A stretch of 64,000 nt of DNA. Origin: Deltaproteobacteria bacterium. GTDB taxonomy: Bacteria > Myxococcota > Kuafuiibacteriia > Kuafuiibacteriales > Kuafuiibacteriaceae. The stretch covers positions 248,001-312,000 of the forward strand of contig JADJPE010000005.1 of assembly GCA_016713425.1 (NCBI GenBank). Direction: 5' to 3'. A model generated the notes under the pieces. It was not told the origin of the DNA. It did not search any database and saw only the letters and a list, made by a program, of their open reading frames with translations. The first letter of the stretch is position 1. Each line of letters starts with the position of its first letter. This document shows, in pieces, positions 35,621-44,282 of the stretch. Made by a program: the position numbers and the translations under genes.

Positions 35621-37270
35621 ATGCATCTCCGCAAAGTCATGGGTTCGGCTTTGGCCTCGGCCTTGAGCCTGAGTCTCTTGATTCATCCAGAAGCCGCAGC
35701 CGCTGAGGCCAACGACGTCGAAGCAAGCGTACCAAACGAAGAGAACGCACCGAACGAAGCCGCCGAATCGAACGAAGCAAGCGTGCCGAGCGAAGCCGCC
35801 GAATCGCACCGAGCAAGTGCACCGAACGAGGCGGTCGAAGCGCCAAGAACACCGGCGATGGAACTGGAAGACCGCCTTGCGGACATGGAGGACCGGCTCG
35901 ATCAAGCGGAGAAAAAGACGATCTTGGATCGGATCCTGTGGAGTGGAGAATACCGCACCATCCTGAACGCGTTCCGCTACAAAGGCCCAACCTCTAACCC
36001 CTACGATCTCACCGACCCCAGCAATCCGCTGTCTCGGCGGCGAATCAAGAAGACCACCTCCGAGGTCTGGTCACACCGTCTTTCTCTTGGCCTATCCGCA
36101 GAGCCGGTCCGCAGCCTCAGACTCACCGGCCGACTCGTGATGTTCAAACATTTCGGAGACGGCGACACCGCGCCGTTCATTACGGATTTTTCGGCGGCCC
36201 GTGTCCCTAGGGACTCGGCGCTCCGATTCGATCAGCTCTGGCTCGATTGGTTCGCGCTCGACTGGCTCGCGATTTCAGCCGGCCGCATCGCGTACACAGA
36301 GGGCAACCCGAACGAGTTGCGCGAGAACTCAACCGTCCGGCGAGCCACATGGGGGCTTCAGATGGTCGACGGCGAATACGAAACGATCAATCTCACTTTC
36401 AATCTCGAACACATACTTCCGAGTCTCTACGCGAGACTGTTTTACGCCTCGTGGTTCTTCGACGACGACAATGACGTATTCGGAGGTTTTGGCTTCTTGG
36501 ACAGCGGAACCGACAACCTCCGGATCTTTGGCGGCAACCTGGAGCTGACGATCCCCGGGGTGGGCAAGAATTTCGTGCAGATCGGGTTCTACACCGTGCC
36601 ACGCTTCCGACCGTTCTTCTTGCCTATTCCAGATCCGGCCTTCCAGCCGAGCAACGATCCGACCCACGCGCCCGCGCCACTCAATGGCAGTCTGTTGTTC
36701 CCGGACGCCTTGCCGGATGACATGGGCGCGTATCAGAACGCGAGCGCGCTCGTCGAATTCTACGACTTCCTCGATTCAGGACTCGACTGGTTCTGTGCCG
36801 GTGCAATCGGAATGCTTCACCCCAACGGACGCGGCATCTCGTACGAGCTGCCGGTCCCCACCGCCGACCCAAACGAAGTAGTACGGCAGTCGACCCCCTT
36901 CCTCTTTCTCGCAAGCCAGGGAGACAGCGGCACGACGTACTTCGTCTACGCAGGCGCGCGTTACACGCTTCCGATCGACCCTGCTGTAAAGCTAGGTTTC
37001 GAGTTCAACGCTGCGTCACGCTATTGGATCAGCTTTGCGCAACAGACCGACCATCTCACGACCAAGCTCGCCACCCGAGGTCGCGCCTACGAGGCGTATG
37101 CGATCTTGCCGTTCAACGACCAACTGTTCATGCGCGCGAGCTATCTTCTGATCGACAGCGACTACCAGTCCGGCTTCTTCGGCCCGAATCCCGCGATCAC
37201 CGGAAGCACAGCGCCGCCATACGAGCAAACGATCCATAACGTTCAGCTCATCCTCAACGCTTCGCTGTGA
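35621..37270 (+). CDS. DUF3373-type outer-membrane beta-barrel protein
   Basis: A 549-residue exported protein. It has a signal peptide (about 1-28, ending HPEAAAAEA), a Glu/Ala/Ser/Asn-rich repeated linker (blocks such as NEAAESNEASVPSE), a short coiled coil (ELEDRLADMEDRLDQAEKK), then a long barrel: many strands with aromatic ends, GRIAYTEGNPNEL, FFDDDNDVFGGFG and a final C-terminal strand ending LILNASL. This fits the DUF3373 family, seen in bacteria rich in c-type cytochromes. It has a good AAGGA site and follows the cytochrome-ending pseudokinase by about 80 bp. A porin role is inferred from the family shape. Confidence 0.78.
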   Translation: MHLRKVMGSALASALSLSLLIHPEAAAAEANDVEASVPNEENAPNEAAESNEASVPSEAAESHRASAPNEAVEAPRTPAMELEDRLADMEDRLDQAEKKTILDRILWSGEYRTILNAFRYKGPTSNPYDLTDPSNPLSRRRIKKTTSEVWSHRLSLGLSAEPVRSLRLTGRLVMFKHFGDGDTAPFITDFSAARVPRDSALRFDQLWLDWFALDWLAISAGRIAYTEGNPNELRENSTVRRATWGLQMVDGEYETINLTFNLEHILPSLYARLFYASWFFDDDNDVFGGFGFLDSGTDNLRIFGGNLELTIPGVGKNFVQIGFYTVPRFRPFFLPIPDPAFQPSNDPTHAPAPLNGSLLFPDALPDDMGAYQNASALVEFYDFLDSGLDWFCAGAIGMLHPNGRGISYELPVPTADPNEVVRQSTPFLFLASQGDSGTTYFVYAGARYTLPIDPAVKLGFEFNAASRYWISFAQQTDHLTTKLATRGRAYEAYAILPFNDQLFMRASYLLIDSDYQSGFFGPNPAITGSTAPPYEQTIHNVQLILNASL

Positions 37271-37318
37271 CCGCCGCCAACGAAATCTCCGAGGCCCGAC
37301 CGACGCCAAAGTTGGACT

Positions 37319-37334
37319 CCAGATCTACATCTGG
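37319..37334. terminator. Small hairpin between convergent genes
   Basis: CCAGAT / ATCTGG with a four-base loop, in the 86-bp gap between the barrel gene (plus) and the quinone oxidoreductase gene (minus). The stem is short and no T-run follows, so it is only a weak terminator candidate. Confidence 0.25.
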
Positions 37335-37356
37335 GATCGTCATCTAAGGTCTCGAT

Positions 37357-38376
37357 CTAGGATGGTGCGAGGCGGTCGCCAATGCCGTCCGTCGCGACCT
37401 CAAGGACGACCTTCCCGAAGCCCTCGTTCGATTCGAGGTAGGCGTGGGCGGCTGCGGCCTCCGCAAGGGGGAAGGTTCGGTCGATCACGGGTCGGACGGT
37501 CCGCGAATCGAAGAGAGGCGCGAGATGATTTCGAAGAGCGAGCGCCGTCGCGATCTTCTCCTCGAGCGGACGTGCGCGAAGCACCGTTCCATGCATCACG
37601 ATTCGCCGCCGAAGTAGGAGGCCAAGATCGAGATCGACCTTTCGCCCCGCCATCAGCCCAACGACCACGACGTGCCCGCCTACCTTGGTCGCCCGGAGAT
37701 CTTCCGCAACGTAGCCGCCCCCGACCAGCTCCAGCACAACATCGACGCCGCGCCCGTTCGTTTCGGCGAGAACTCGCTCCGCGAACGTGCCATCTTTGCC
37801 GACGACGATCCCAACATCGAGGCCCAGACGACGCGCCTCACCGAGTTTGCGTTCGGTCCGCGAGGTCCCGATCGCGCGCGCGCCCATCGCCCGTGCGATC
37901 TGGACAGCCGCCGTACCCACACCGCTGCCGACTGCGTGAATGAGAACGGACTGTCCGACCGCGAGTCCGCCTTGGATCACCATGGCGTCGAGCGCGGTCG
38001 CAAAAGCTTCGGGCAGCGCGGCCGCCTCAGAAAAGGTCATGTTCGCAGGCATCGCCACCAACGTCCGTGCGTGCACGACGAGCTGCTCCGCGTACGCCCC
38101 ACCGCCCACGAGCCCGCAGACTCGATCTCCAACCCGCCAGTCCGTGACGCCTTCACCGAGCTCGTCGATCTCCCCAGCAAACTCGAGCCCTGGAATGTCT
38201 TGCGGCGCATCGGGCGGCGCCGGATAGAGGCCTTTGCGCTGCAAGAGATCGGCGCGGTTCACGGCGGTCGCGCCGACACGCACGCGCACCTCTCCGCGCG
38301 AGGCGGTTGGCGTTCTCACCTCCTCGAGCGTCAGAACTTCGGGCCCTCCGGGCGTCTTGATGACAATGGCTTTCAT
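37357..38376 (-). CDS. NAD(P)H:quinone oxidoreductase, zinc-independent MDR family
   Basis: A 339-residue medium-chain dehydrogenase/reductase of the PIG3/QOR type. The N-terminus MKAIVIKTPGGPEVLTLEEV is characteristic. Further family marks are NRADLLQRKGLYPAPP, GLEFAGEI, GGGAYAEQLVVH, the nucleotide-binding VLIHAVGSGVGTAAVQIARAMGARAIGT (AxxGxGxxA-like) and GKVVLE at the end. The structural zinc Cys ligands are absent, as expected. It reduces quinones or enones with NADPH. It faces away from the arginine genes, which share its strand but lie just upstream. Confidence 0.9.
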   Translation of the reverse strand: MKAIVIKTPGGPEVLTLEEVRTPTASRGEVRVRVGATAVNRADLLQRKGLYPAPPDAPQDIPGLEFAGEIDELGEGVTDWRVGDRVCGLVGGGAYAEQLVVHARTLVAMPANMTFSEAAALPEAFATALDAMVIQGGLAVGQSVLIHAVGSGVGTAAVQIARAMGARAIGTSRTERKLGEARRLGLDVGIVVGKDGTFAERVLAETNGRGVDVVLELVGGGYVAEDLRATKVGGHVVVVGLMAGRKVDLDLGLLLRRRIVMHGTVLRARPLEEKIATALALRNHLAPLFDSRTVRPVIDRTFPLAEAAAAHAYLESNEGFGKVVLEVATDGIGDRLAPS

Positions 38377-38402
38377 AGGCGCTGCTTCGTCCAGCGGCCC
38401 GG

Positions 38403-39236
38403 CTATGTCAATCGAGTCCCGACCGTCCCCGGCTGAGCGCGAGCACGAACGAGGTCCCCCGGCGCCAGTTGTCCCAAGATATGGACACTCCCAACGCCCG
38501 CCTCGATCGCGCGAAACGACTCCTCGAGCTTGGGGATCATGCCCCCCTGCACGACGCCTTCATCAATGGCTCGGCGAGCCTCAGCGACAGAGAGGGTTGG
38601 AATACGCGACGCGAGATTGTCCATCGAGCGTAGAACACCGGGCGCGCTCGTGATCAGCATGAGGTCATCGGCACCCAGCGCCATGGCGATGTCATTCGCT
38701 ACGATGTCGGCGTTGATGTTGAACGGTTGGCCGGCCGCATCGCCACCAATGCAGGCCAAGACCGGTAGGTAGCCAGCCGCTTGCAGACACCGAAGAAGGT
38801 CGACGTTGACGGCGACGACGTCGCCGACGTGACCAAAGTCGATCGGATCCGGACCGCCGCCCGCGACCACGCGCGGTGGACGACGCGTACATTCGATGAG
38901 GCGAGCGCTCACGCCCGACAGACCAACCGCCGAAATGCCGGCCCTTTGAAACGCGCCGACGAGGAGTACGTTGAGCTTTCCAGCGACCGCGAACAACAGC
39001 GTCTCGAGCGCCGCAGCGTCGGTGATTCGGCGCCCAGCGACGACGTTGGGCGTTTGTCCCAAACGCTTGGCCAGCGCGGTGGTCTGTGGACCACCCCCGT
39101 GCACAACGGTGACCAGAACTCCTTCGTCGAGCATCGACCGGACGTCGCCGGTCACCGCGCGGAGCTCCGCCTCGTTCTTCGGCTCGAGCAGCTCGCCCCC
39201 CAGCTTGATCACGACGTTGGCCGCACCCATGCTCAT
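38403..39236 (-). CDS. argB: Acetylglutamate kinase
   Basis: ArgB, about 277 residues from ATG 39236, whose ATG overlaps the argC stop as ATGA; GGGAG lies seven bases before it. It phosphorylates N-acetylglutamate in arginine synthesis. The amino-acid-kinase fold shows VIKLGGELLEP, VTVVHGGGPQTTALAKRLGQ, RRITDAAALETL, NINADIVANDIAMALGADDLMLIT and GGMIPKLEE. The Lys and Gly motifs for ATP and substrate are intact. No N-terminal regulatory helix of the Arg-sensitive type is evident. It forms a pair with argC; no other arg genes are in view. Confidence 0.93.
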   Translation of the reverse strand: MSMGAANVVIKLGGELLEPKNEAELRAVTGDVRSMLDEGVLVTVVHGGGPQTTALAKRLGQTPNVVAGRRITDAAALETLLFAVAGKLNVLLVGAFQRAGISAVGLSGVSARLIECTRRPPRVVAGGGPDPIDFGHVGDVVAVNVDLLRCLQAAGYLPVLACIGGDAAGQPFNINADIVANDIAMALGADDLMLITSAPGVLRSMDNLASRIPTLSVAEARRAIDEGVVQGGMIPKLEESFRAIEAGVGSVHILGQLAPGDLVRARAQPGTVGTRLT

Positions 39237-40339
39237 GGCCAGCTCCCGGGGTCTTGGAGGGACGTCGTCTCGTCGAGACCGAGCATGAGATTCATGCTCT
39301 GAATCGCCTGCCCGGCGCCTCCTTTGATCAGATTGTCGAGCGCGCTCAGGCACGTCACCAACCGAGTCCCGTCGCCGGTACCCACAGCGTCGCCGGTACC
39401 CACAGCGTCGCCCGTGTCCATAGCGTCAACAACGCCCACCACGCAGCCCACTTCAGCGAAGTTCGATCCCGCGACCGCCGCCACCTCGGGCAGACGCGTC
39501 TTGGGCACACGCACGAAAGGCTCTTCGGCGTAGAACTCATCGTATGCGTCGTGAATGTCCTGCTCCGAGATGGACGCGTCCACGCGCGCAAACGAAGTGG
39601 CAAACAGGCCCCGGGAGAGCGGGGCCGATATTGGGACAAGGCTGAGGCTCAAGTCAGTGGCCCCGGCGGTCGTGAGAACCTCGACGATCTCCGGCGTGTG
39701 CTGGTGGGTGAGTGTCTTGTAGGTCTTGAGATTGACGGCGCGAACAGGGTGGTGCGTACCCACTTGCGGCGCAACACCGCTCCCGCTCGAGCCCGTCATG
39801 CCGACCGTTTCGACGCGGCCACGAAGCCAACCGCGACGAGCCAAGGGAAGAAGTCCGAGGATGATCGTGGTCGCGAAGCAACCCGGACTCGCAATACACG
39901 TGGCGGCACGAATCTGGTCGCGGTTGAGCTCCGGCAGTCCGTAGACGAAGCGCGGTATCAGATCCGGACACGGATGCGTCGTCGCATAGTAGCGCTCGTA
40001 GCCCGCGACGTTTCGCATGCGAAAGTCGCCCGACAAATCGACCACCCGCGCTCCGGTCGCCAACATGTCGGGCACCTGACTCGCCGCGATCTTGTGCGGG
40101 AGCCCGAGCAAGATGACATCCACCCCCGTCGCCGCCTCGCGCGCACTCAGTTTCTCGAACTTCAGATCGCGCACATGCTCCAGGTTCGGATGGGCCCGGC
40201 CGACGGGCTCTCCGACGAAATCGATGCTGGCCACCCGCACGAGTTCGACGTGCGGGTGTCCGAGGAGCCGCCGAATCAGCTCGCCGCCGCCGTAGCCGGA
40301 TCCGCCGAAAACGCAAGCTTTCCAACGCTTTGCGACCAT
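39233..40339 (-). CDS. argC: N-acetyl-gamma-glutamyl-phosphate reductase
   Basis: About 368 residues from ATG 40339 (MVAKRWKACVF); ATG 40351 (MDERMVAK) is also possible. NADP-binding VFGGSGYGGGELIRRLLGHP opens the enzyme. The catalytic Cys is in CIASPGCFATT, and HHPVRAVNLKTYKTLTHQHTPEI and the C-terminal GGAGQAIQSMNLMLGL fit the type-1 enzyme. It reduces acetylglutamyl phosphate to the semialdehyde, the step after ArgB. Odd: a Gly/Asp/Ala/Thr insert (DAMDTGDAVGTGDAVGTGDG) near the end comes from an 18-bp tandem repeat and replaces a normally short loop. Confidence 0.93.
   Translation of the reverse strand: MVAKRWKACVFGGSGYGGGELIRRLLGHPHVELVRVASIDFVGEPVGRAHPNLEHVRDLKFEKLSAREAATGVDVILLGLPHKIAASQVPDMLATGARVVDLSGDFRMRNVAGYERYYATTHPCPDLIPRFVYGLPELNRDQIRAATCIASPGCFATTIILGLLPLARRGWLRGRVETVGMTGSSGSGVAPQVGTHHPVRAVNLKTYKTLTHQHTPEIVEVLTTAGATDLSLSLVPISAPLSRGLFATSFARVDASISEQDIHDAYDEFYAEEPFVRVPKTRLPEVAAVAGSNFAEVGCVVGVVDAMDTGDAVGTGDAVGTGDGTRLVTCLSALDNLIKGGAGQAIQSMNLMLGLDETTSLQDPGSWP
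39371..39424 (-). repeat. 18-bp in-frame tandem repeat inside argC
   Basis: Two exact copies of gtcgccggtacccacagc and a third diverged one (gtcgcccgtgtccatagc). They encode AVGTGD-type hexapeptides within a core biosynthetic enzyme, three codons from the conserved C-terminal part. The position should be a surface loop. Confidence 0.85.
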
Positions 40340-40447
40340 GCGCTCATCCATATCCTGAATTCTGGTCCATGCCCAGGCTCCCGGGCACGAGGGCGGAGAA
40401 GCGATGAACGCTTGCAGCCGCAACTGACCGGACAGTACACTTTTCTC

Positions 40448-41107
40448 ATGCAGCGTCAGCGCAAAGAGCAGGGCGAACAGACACGGCGAAAGATCATCGA
40501 GGTGACCACGCGTCTCTTCGCGAACCGCGGGTATGCGGGGACATCTTTGGATTTGATCGCCAAGGAGGCCAAGACGAGCAAGAGCTCGATCTTCTGGCAC
40601 TTCGAAAACAAAGAAGACCTTCTATTTACGGTCGTGGACCGGGCCATGGGTGAATGGGAGGTTCAGGCGGGAAGCGAGATCCTGGCCCAGCCTGATCCGC
40701 CGCGACAGCTCGCGAAGCTGATCGAATTGTATCGCCGATTGTCAGGCGAACGACCCGACACGATGCGCCTACTCCTCGGCCTCCTCCTCGAGACGGCGGA
40801 CGTCAACGCCGATGTGAAGCGGCGCTTCCAGAGGATGTATCGAGGATATCGGACCTCGATTCAGATCGTCCTCGAGGAAGGGGTCTCCGGTGGACATTTC
40901 CAGACGACGATTCCCACCGAACACCTGGCCGCGATGATTCTTGGGCTCTTCGATGGCCTCTTCATTCAGTGGTACCTCGATCCCGAAACCGTCACCGAAG
41001 AAGCCTTCCGAGCCCTGAAGACCGCGGTCTTTGCGCTCGTGATGCCTGGACAGCCCGTTCCGACGCCGAAGCCCACAATCCCCAAAGGCCTGACGCTGCA
41101 GAGCTAG
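40448..41107 (+). CDS. TetR-family transcriptional regulator
   Basis: A 219-residue TetR regulator. The HTH is in RRKIIEVTTRLFANRGYAGTSLDLIAKEAKTSKSSIFWHFENKEDLLFTV, with the canonical YxHFxxKExL-type ending. The rest is the helical ligand-binding domain (ETADVNADVKRRFQRMYRGY, GLFDGLFIQWYLDPE). It is divergent from argC, with about 110 bp between the starts. Ligand and targets unknown. A long open frame runs upstream antisense to argC, but I start at the ATG that opens the HTH domain. Confidence 0.88.
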   Translation: MQRQRKEQGEQTRRKIIEVTTRLFANRGYAGTSLDLIAKEAKTSKSSIFWHFENKEDLLFTVVDRAMGEWEVQAGSEILAQPDPPRQLAKLIELYRRLSGERPDTMRLLLGLLLETADVNADVKRRFQRMYRGYRTSIQIVLEEGVSGGHFQTTIPTEHLAAMILGLFDGLFIQWYLDPETVTEEAFRALKTAVFALVMPGQPVPTPKPTIPKGLTLQS

Positions 41108-41209
41108 TCGAGACGCGGAGGTTTCGCCGACCGGTCGACGACCGGTCCGGTCGGACAGCGCCTGGGATGAGGGCTTGAGAAAGGTCTGCGCACCGCGTAT
41201 CGGGTGCTC

Positions 41210-41854
41210 ATGCCCGCCCCGGGAAGAAGCCACGGTCGGAGCGACAAGCGGCAGCGCATCATCGAGGCCGCGGTGGAGGTCTTCGCCGAGAAGGGCTTCT
41301 TTGGGGCGCGCGTTTCCGAGATCGCGGAGGCCGCCGGGGTCGCGGACGGTACGATTTACCTGTACTTCAAATCGAAGGATGACATCCTGATCTCCGTCTT
41401 CGAAGAGAAGATGACCTGGATCGTTCGCCGTCTCCAAGAAATCTTGAGCCCGATCGAGGGCGCAGAAGCGAAGCTCCGGCGCTACGTGGTCGAGCATCTG
41501 CAACTCGTCTTGGAACAACCCAAGCTCATCCAAGTGCTGACGGTCGAGCTCCGCCAGAGCGCAAGGTTCGTAAAACAGCACTCCCCAAAGGGGTTCGCCA
41601 AATACCTGGCCGTCATCGGACACATCCTCGATGAAGGCCAGCGAACCGGGGTGTTTCTGACCTCGCTCGACACCGGGCTGTTCCGGCGCGTCATCTTTGG
41701 CGCGATTGATGAGATCTCGTTGGAGTGGGTCCTCGGCGGACCACCCGCCGACCCGCACGCCGCCGCCCATCAAGTCGCTGACTTCATCCTGCGCGGCCTA
41801 TGTGTTCGAGGCCATCCGGCCGACGTTCCGCAGATCGACAACCGCGAGACCTAG
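41210..41854 (+). CDS. TetR-family transcriptional regulator
   Basis: A 214-residue TetR regulator from ATG 41210 (GTG 41204 is just upstream). The HTH is in KRQRIIEAAVEVFAEKGFFGARVSEIAEAAGVADGTIYLYFKSKDDILISVFEEKM. The ligand domain contains LKRLR-like helices and QHSPKGFAKYLAVIGHILDEGQRTG. The N-terminal motif and the YLYFKSKDDI segment resemble FadR-type regulators of fatty-acid degradation. The thiolase at 48813 is too far away to call linked. Two TetR genes in tandem on one strand suggest duplication, but their ligand domains differ. Confidence 0.88.
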   Translation: MPAPGRSHGRSDKRQRIIEAAVEVFAEKGFFGARVSEIAEAAGVADGTIYLYFKSKDDILISVFEEKMTWIVRRLQEILSPIEGAEAKLRRYVVEHLQLVLEQPKLIQVLTVELRQSARFVKQHSPKGFAKYLAVIGHILDEGQRTGVFLTSLDTGLFRRVIFGAIDEISLEWVLGGPPADPHAAAHQVADFILRGLCVRGHPADVPQIDNRET

Positions 41855-41899
41855 AGCCAAGGCTGAAGCCGGGAACCCGCGTCCGATTGCCTACACCCC

Positions 41900-44179
41900 C
41901 TACTCGCGCCGAGATGTTCGGCTCCGCCGCGGCATCTCCAGCTCGACGCGCTCGCCGGCGCCGAGAACCACATGCGCGACTCTTCGGTAGCGCCCCTTCC
42001 TAACCAGAACCCGGTGTGCCCCCGGCGAAAGCGGTGCGCTCATCATCGGCACTCGCGCCGCTTGAATCTTCCCGTCGACCCAGACCCGTGCCCCACGAGG
42101 ACCCGACACCTCGACGAACGCTGGCGCCACCTCGGTCGCTGATGAAGCCGAAGCCTCATCACCCTCGCGCAGAGACTCATCCGGAGTCGCGCTCGAACGG
42201 CCTGCCGCCCGAGACACCGAGTCCGCCTCCGGATGAGACTCTGCTCGAGCTCGAGGCTGGCCTTGGTCCTGGCCTTGGTCCTGGCCTTGGTCTTGGCCTT
42301 GGCCTTGGTCTTGGCCTTGGCCTTGGTCTTGGCCTTCGGTCAGAGCCTGCACATGAGCCTGAGCTTGGTCTTGCGTTTGGACGTGGTCTTGGCCTTGGTC
42401 TTGGTCTTGCGCTTGAGCTGGGGCCTGAACGTGCGCTTGGGCTTGGGCTTGGGCTTGGGTTTGGGTTTGGGCTTGAGCCGGCGGGTGCGCAGGATCGACC
42501 GCGGCAAGTTCGTCCGTTTCCATGAGAATCGACGCTAGGCCGCTCCCGAACAAAGTTCCGAACACGAAGATGAGTACGGCCATCTTGAAGCCACGAGCAG
42601 ACGCCACGGGCGCCTCAAAGGTCTGCTCCATGCGCGGCGCCGCGCTCAGCCCGCTCAGCCCGCTCAGCCCCGCGGATACGACGGGTACCGTGAGCGGAAC
42701 AGGTGCCGCAAGCGCCACGGGCGCCGCGAGCGCAAACGGCACCATCCCCGCAGAAGGCGCCGTCGATACGGGGAACGGAGACGCGACAGCGCTCGACGCT
42801 CGGGCCGCTGAGCCCGAGACGACCGGGGTCTTGAGCCAGCTCGCCTCAACACCATGAGTGTCCGTTCGTTCGAACTGACTCGCATCGAGAGGGTCAGCGC
42901 CAGACACCATCCCACGCAGCGCATCCCGTGCAACCTGGAAGGCCAACGCGGGAGACGAGCCCGCTTCAAGTCCCGCCGCTTCACTCCAGTCCGCGGGATC
43001 TCGAACCTCAAACAGATAGGTCAGATCGATCGCGTCCAGCCCTCCCATCTCGCTGGAGTCACCCACGAAAGAGTAGGACTCCGGCGCGTCACGAAAGAGC
43101 TCGTTGACGAAGTTTGCCAGCACGGACCGATCGGCCAGCGCGCCAAGCTCTGAGGCCGAAGCGCGAAGCGCATCAGCGAACGCGCGTGCGGTGGCGAACC
43201 GTCGATCGGGCGGCAACGAAAGCGCCTTCTCTAAACACGCGGCGAGCCGAGGCGCATCACACGGAATCATCTGCGCAGCATGCGGGCGGTCCCCGGTCGC
43301 AATGGCAAACAAAGTTGGTGGCACGGATCCTCGGTCGAACAGCGGCATCCCACTCAGCATCTCGCCAAGAACAACGGCTGTACTGAAAACATCGGAAACG
43401 GGCGTCGCGCAGGCGCCTCTAATCTGTTCCGGTGAAAGATACCGAGTCGTGCCTTTGACAACTCCGACCGTCGTCGCCACGACGGACATCTTCGACTTCG
43501 AGATCCCGAAGTCGGTAATCTTCACGCACCCATCGAACCCACAAAGCACATTGCCCGGCGTCATATCGCGATGGACGAGCTCCATGGATCGACCGTCAGG
43601 CAAGCGACGATTGTGCGCATAGTCGAGCGCATCAAGAATCTCGAGGGCAATGAACAGCGCAATCGGTGCCGGGATGGTGCTCTCGAGCTGACGACAACGG
43701 CGGAGAATCTGCTGCAAGTTTCGCCCGTTGACGTACTCCATGGCCAGCCACTGGAGTTCGCCGAGCCGCGGCACATCGATCACCCGCACGATGTTCGGGT
43801 GGTGAAGACTCGCCATGACTTCGATCTCCGACCGGAACATCGCGACATAGCGCTCGTCCGCCATCAGGCTTGCGAGAAGGCGCTTCAATACGACAAGCTG
43901 AGTGAGGCCTCGTTGATCCTCGAACTCGGCCAGGTAGAGCTCACCCATGCCACCGCGCTGGATCTGCGCAATCACGCGGTACGGCCCGAAGACGGCCCCG
44001 ATCGATGGACTCGCAAGCGAACCGTCCGAAAACGGTGCGGAAACTCCGACCTCTTGCCCTGGCCCTTGCCCTGGCCCTTGCCAAAATCCTCTCGGGAACG
44101 GTTCTCGCCCCGAAAAGGCCTCGCCCCGATGCTCATCAGAGCGCGAGAAGCCGCCAGCAGTGGTGGGCGTGTCCAACAC
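41900..44179 (-). CDS. Serine/threonine protein kinase, membrane-anchored, with a Gln-rich linker and PEGA-like tail
   Basis: A 759-residue kinase starting at GTG 44179. The kinase domain (about 65-350) keeps all catalytic elements: RGGMGELYLA loop, Lys99, HRDMTPGN at 203-210 and DFG at 223-225, with SPEQ at about 249-252. A linker with Gly/Leu/Ser and Val/Pro repeats leads to one membrane helix (about 528-550). Outside lies a Gln/Asp/Gly/Ala/Val tract (about 563-643) encoded by a minisatellite, then a short PEGA-like domain (FVEVSGPRGARVWVDGKIQAARVPMMSAPLSPGAHRVLVRKGRY). It is upstream-linked to the repeat lipoprotein on the same strand. Substrates unknown. Confidence 0.88.
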   Translation of the reverse strand: MLDTPTTAGGFSRSDEHRGEAFSGREPFPRGFWQGPGQGPGQEVGVSAPFSDGSLASPSIGAVFGPYRVIAQIQRGGMGELYLAEFEDQRGLTQLVVLKRLLASLMADERYVAMFRSEIEVMASLHHPNIVRVIDVPRLGELQWLAMEYVNGRNLQQILRRCRQLESTIPAPIALFIALEILDALDYAHNRRLPDGRSMELVHRDMTPGNVLCGFDGCVKITDFGISKSKMSVVATTVGVVKGTTRYLSPEQIRGACATPVSDVFSTAVVLGEMLSGMPLFDRGSVPPTLFAIATGDRPHAAQMIPCDAPRLAACLEKALSLPPDRRFATARAFADALRASASELGALADRSVLANFVNELFRDAPESYSFVGDSSEMGGLDAIDLTYLFEVRDPADWSEAAGLEAGSSPALAFQVARDALRGMVSGADPLDASQFERTDTHGVEASWLKTPVVSGSAARASSAVASPFPVSTAPSAGMVPFALAAPVALAAPVPLTVPVVSAGLSGLSGLSAAPRMEQTFEAPVASARGFKMAVLIFVFGTLFGSGLASILMETDELAAVDPAHPPAQAQTQTQAQAQAQAHVQAPAQAQDQDQGQDHVQTQDQAQAHVQALTEGQDQGQGQDQGQGQDQGQDQGQDQGQPRARAESHPEADSVSRAAGRSSATPDESLREGDEASASSATEVAPAFVEVSGPRGARVWVDGKIQAARVPMMSAPLSPGAHRVLVRKGRYRRVAHVVLGAGERVELEMPRRSRTSRRE
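42251..42490 (-). repeat. Period-3 minisatellite encoding a QDQG/QAQ tract
   Basis: Degenerate 6- and 12-bp units of the type cttggtcttggc on the plus strand run for about 240 bp. On the minus strand they encode (QDQG)n, QAQ and HVQ blocks between the membrane helix and the PEGA-like tail of the kinase. The opposite strand is open too and would read GLGLGL, which is an artefact of the repeat. Confidence 0.85.
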
Positions 44180-44282
44180 GTCGAATCTAGCACGGGATCA
44201 GGTGCGGTCGCCTTCTGAACTCGATGACAGTGGGCGCGTTTGCAGAAAGGTCGCACCCTCGGCGACAAACACTTGGGCGGTG

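Noticed and set aside
39254..40447. Long plus-strand extension upstream of the TetR gene
   Set aside because: It runs antisense to argC and the argB start. Only the part after 40448 encodes a recognisable HTH protein.
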